Shown one piece after another: positions 62,740 through 64,000 of a stretch of DNA of 64,000 bases (position 1 is the first letter of the stretch; the number at the start of each line of letters is the position of its first letter). A program made the translations under genes and the position numbers. Under the pieces are notes generated by a model, which saw only the letters and a program-made list of their open reading frames with translations, was not told where the DNA came from and did no database searches. Source of the stretch: Capra hircus (lineage: Eukaryota > Chordata > Mammalia > Artiodactyla > Bovidae); contig NC_030823.1 in NCBI RefSeq assembly GCF_001704415.2, positions 74,586,458-74,650,457 of the forward strand. Reading direction: 5' to 3'.

Positions 62740-63208
62740 GGTTTGCCCACAAAGGGCTATATAGTCAAAGCTATAGTCATGCTCACATATGAGAGTTGGA
62801 CTATAAAGAAGGCTGAGCACCAAAGAATTGATGCTTTCAAATTGTGGTGCTGGAGAAGACTCTTGAGAGTCTCTTGGTCAGCAAGGAGATCAAACCAGTC
62901 AATCCTAAAGGAAACCAATCCTGAATATTCATTAGAAGGACTGATGCTGAGCCAAATATCCAATACTCTGGCTACCTGATGCGAAGAGCTGACTCATTGG
63001 AAAAGACCCTGATACTGGGAGAGATGGAGGGCAGGAGGAGAAGGGGACGACAGAAACAGAAGATGAGACGGGTGGATGGCCTCATCAACTCGGTAGACAC
63101 GAGTCTGAGCAAACTCTGGGACATAGCTGAAGGACAGGGAAGTCTAACATGCTGCAGTCCATGGGGTTGCAAAGAGTCAGACATGACTGAGGGACTGAAC
63201 AACAAAGT
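62740..63208 (+). repeat. BovB 3' portion
   Basis: From ggtttgcccacaaagggcta to gagggactgaacaacaaagt. Confidence 0.85.
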
Positions 63209-63317
63209 AGGAGAAAAAAGAAAGGAAAAAGAGACTCAAATAAATAAAATGCTTTACAGTATAAGGAAGTATTATTTTTTGCTTTGAATCGGATGCACTG
63301 TATTTATTTATTATTAA

Positions 63318-63443
63318 TGTGTATTTACTTATTTGGCCGCACCTCACAGCATGAGGGCTCTTAGTTCCCCAAACAGGGATTGAAGCCACATCTCCTATAT
63401 TGGAAGCTAGGAGTTTTAACTGCTGGACCACCAGGGAAGTCCT
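63318..63443 (-). repeat. CHR-type SINE
   Basis: Antisense: ttatttggccgcacctcaca, agttccccaaacagggatt, ggaccaccagggaagtcc. Confidence 0.8.
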
Positions 63444-63689
63444 GGAAGTATTGTTTCGCTGCAATTTGAAGAAAGGAATCACAAAAAAGAAAAAAAGAGG
63501 CAAAACATCCTCTTTTATCACCAGAATACACTGTGGCTTTAAGCATAGAGGCTCAAGAGGACAGAGCTCGGGGCTGTGACAAATGGTGTCAGAACTGCCT
63601 GCGGTGTCAGTATCCAAAGAGCAGCTGGCGGCCTCGGGAGCTCCTGCACATCTCTACTTCTAACAGTGAATTCCAGTGAATAATAACAG

Positions 63690-63918
63690 GTTAAATGCCA
63701 GGTATCAGGCACCCTTCTAAACACTGCGAGAATGAGCCATCCAACCTCACAACAACCATGAGAACAGAGGAAGCGGCCCTACCCCCATGGCCGTGAGGAA
63801 ACTCAGGCAGGGAGGTCAAGTAGACAGCTGGTCCCCCAGGGCTCAGCCAGCCAGGGTCTGATGTAGGCAGTCTGGCTTCAGAGTTCATGCTCCTAATCAC
63901 TTTGCTACTCTGTAAGCC
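63690..63918 (+). repeat. MIR SINE
   Basis: Contains atgccaggtatcaggcaccc, ggccgtgaggaaactcaggc and gtctggcttcagagttcatg. Confidence 0.65.
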
Positions 63919-64000
63919 TAGACTTATTACTTCACTTCACTTGAATTAGACACGGGAATATAAATTATTCCTCTGGTGGAGAGGAACAATGTCCAGGCTG

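Noticed and set aside
62400..64000. A further ASPM exon (human exon 16 equivalent) at the right edge
   Set aside because: No conserved IQ or helical coding block flanked by splice sites was recognised; the stretch is Bov-tA, BovB, CHR and MIR.

Overview
The window is ruminant (probably bovid) nuclear DNA. It is saturated with ruminant-specific repeats: BovB (RTE) retroposons, their Bov-tA and dimeric Bov-A2 SINE derivatives, and tRNA-derived CHR SINEs. Older mammalian L1, L2 and MIR relics lie among them. Two split vertebrate genes are supported, and they point towards each other. The sequence alone does not let me tell cattle from sheep, goat or another bovid.

Left third (738-22245, + strand): ten exons each encode one complete sushi/complement control protein (SCR) domain, all joined in phase 1. 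From memory of human complement factor H (CFH), they match CFH SCR 7, 8, 9, 10, 11, 12, 13, 14, then 19 and 20, ending in a stop codon. The jump from SCR14 to SCR19 identifies a complement factor H-related gene of the CFHR5 type, not CFH itself. Human CFHR5 lacks the SCR8 and SCR9 equivalents, so this ruminant gene is longer. The signal peptide and any SCR6-like exon lie upstream of the window.

Middle (22246-35238): about 13 kb of intergenic DNA, mostly nested retroposons. It includes an old L1 interrupted by three BovB fragments, a twin-primed (5'-inverted) L1 with a 13-bp target duplication, and a 1.35-kb BovB. I found no exons of F13B, which lies between CFHR5 and ASPM in human and mouse.

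Right part (35239-62390, - strand): the 3' half of ASPM, the spindle-pole protein mutated in human primary microcephaly MCPH5. Twelve exons matching human exons 17-28 can be placed with consistent splice phases. They give 6,507 coding bases (2,168 residues plus stop). The giant exon 18 (51201-55904, 1,568 codons) holds most of the IQ calmodulin-binding repeats and is fully open. Two pieces that a simple ORF search misses were recovered by splice phase: a 97-bp exon (46350-46446) and the 103-bp terminal coding exon. A poly(A) signal lies 136 bases beyond the stop. Exons 1-16, with the N-terminal and calponin-homology region, lie beyond the right edge.

The two genes are not functionally linked. 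CFHR proteins are secreted plasma modulators of complement, whereas ASPM acts at the mitotic spindle pole. Their proximity reflects the conserved CFH-CFHR-F13B-ASPM block. I found no CRISPR array, RNA gene or prokaryotic system. Family assignments rest on recall of human proteins and repeat consensus, without database searches.
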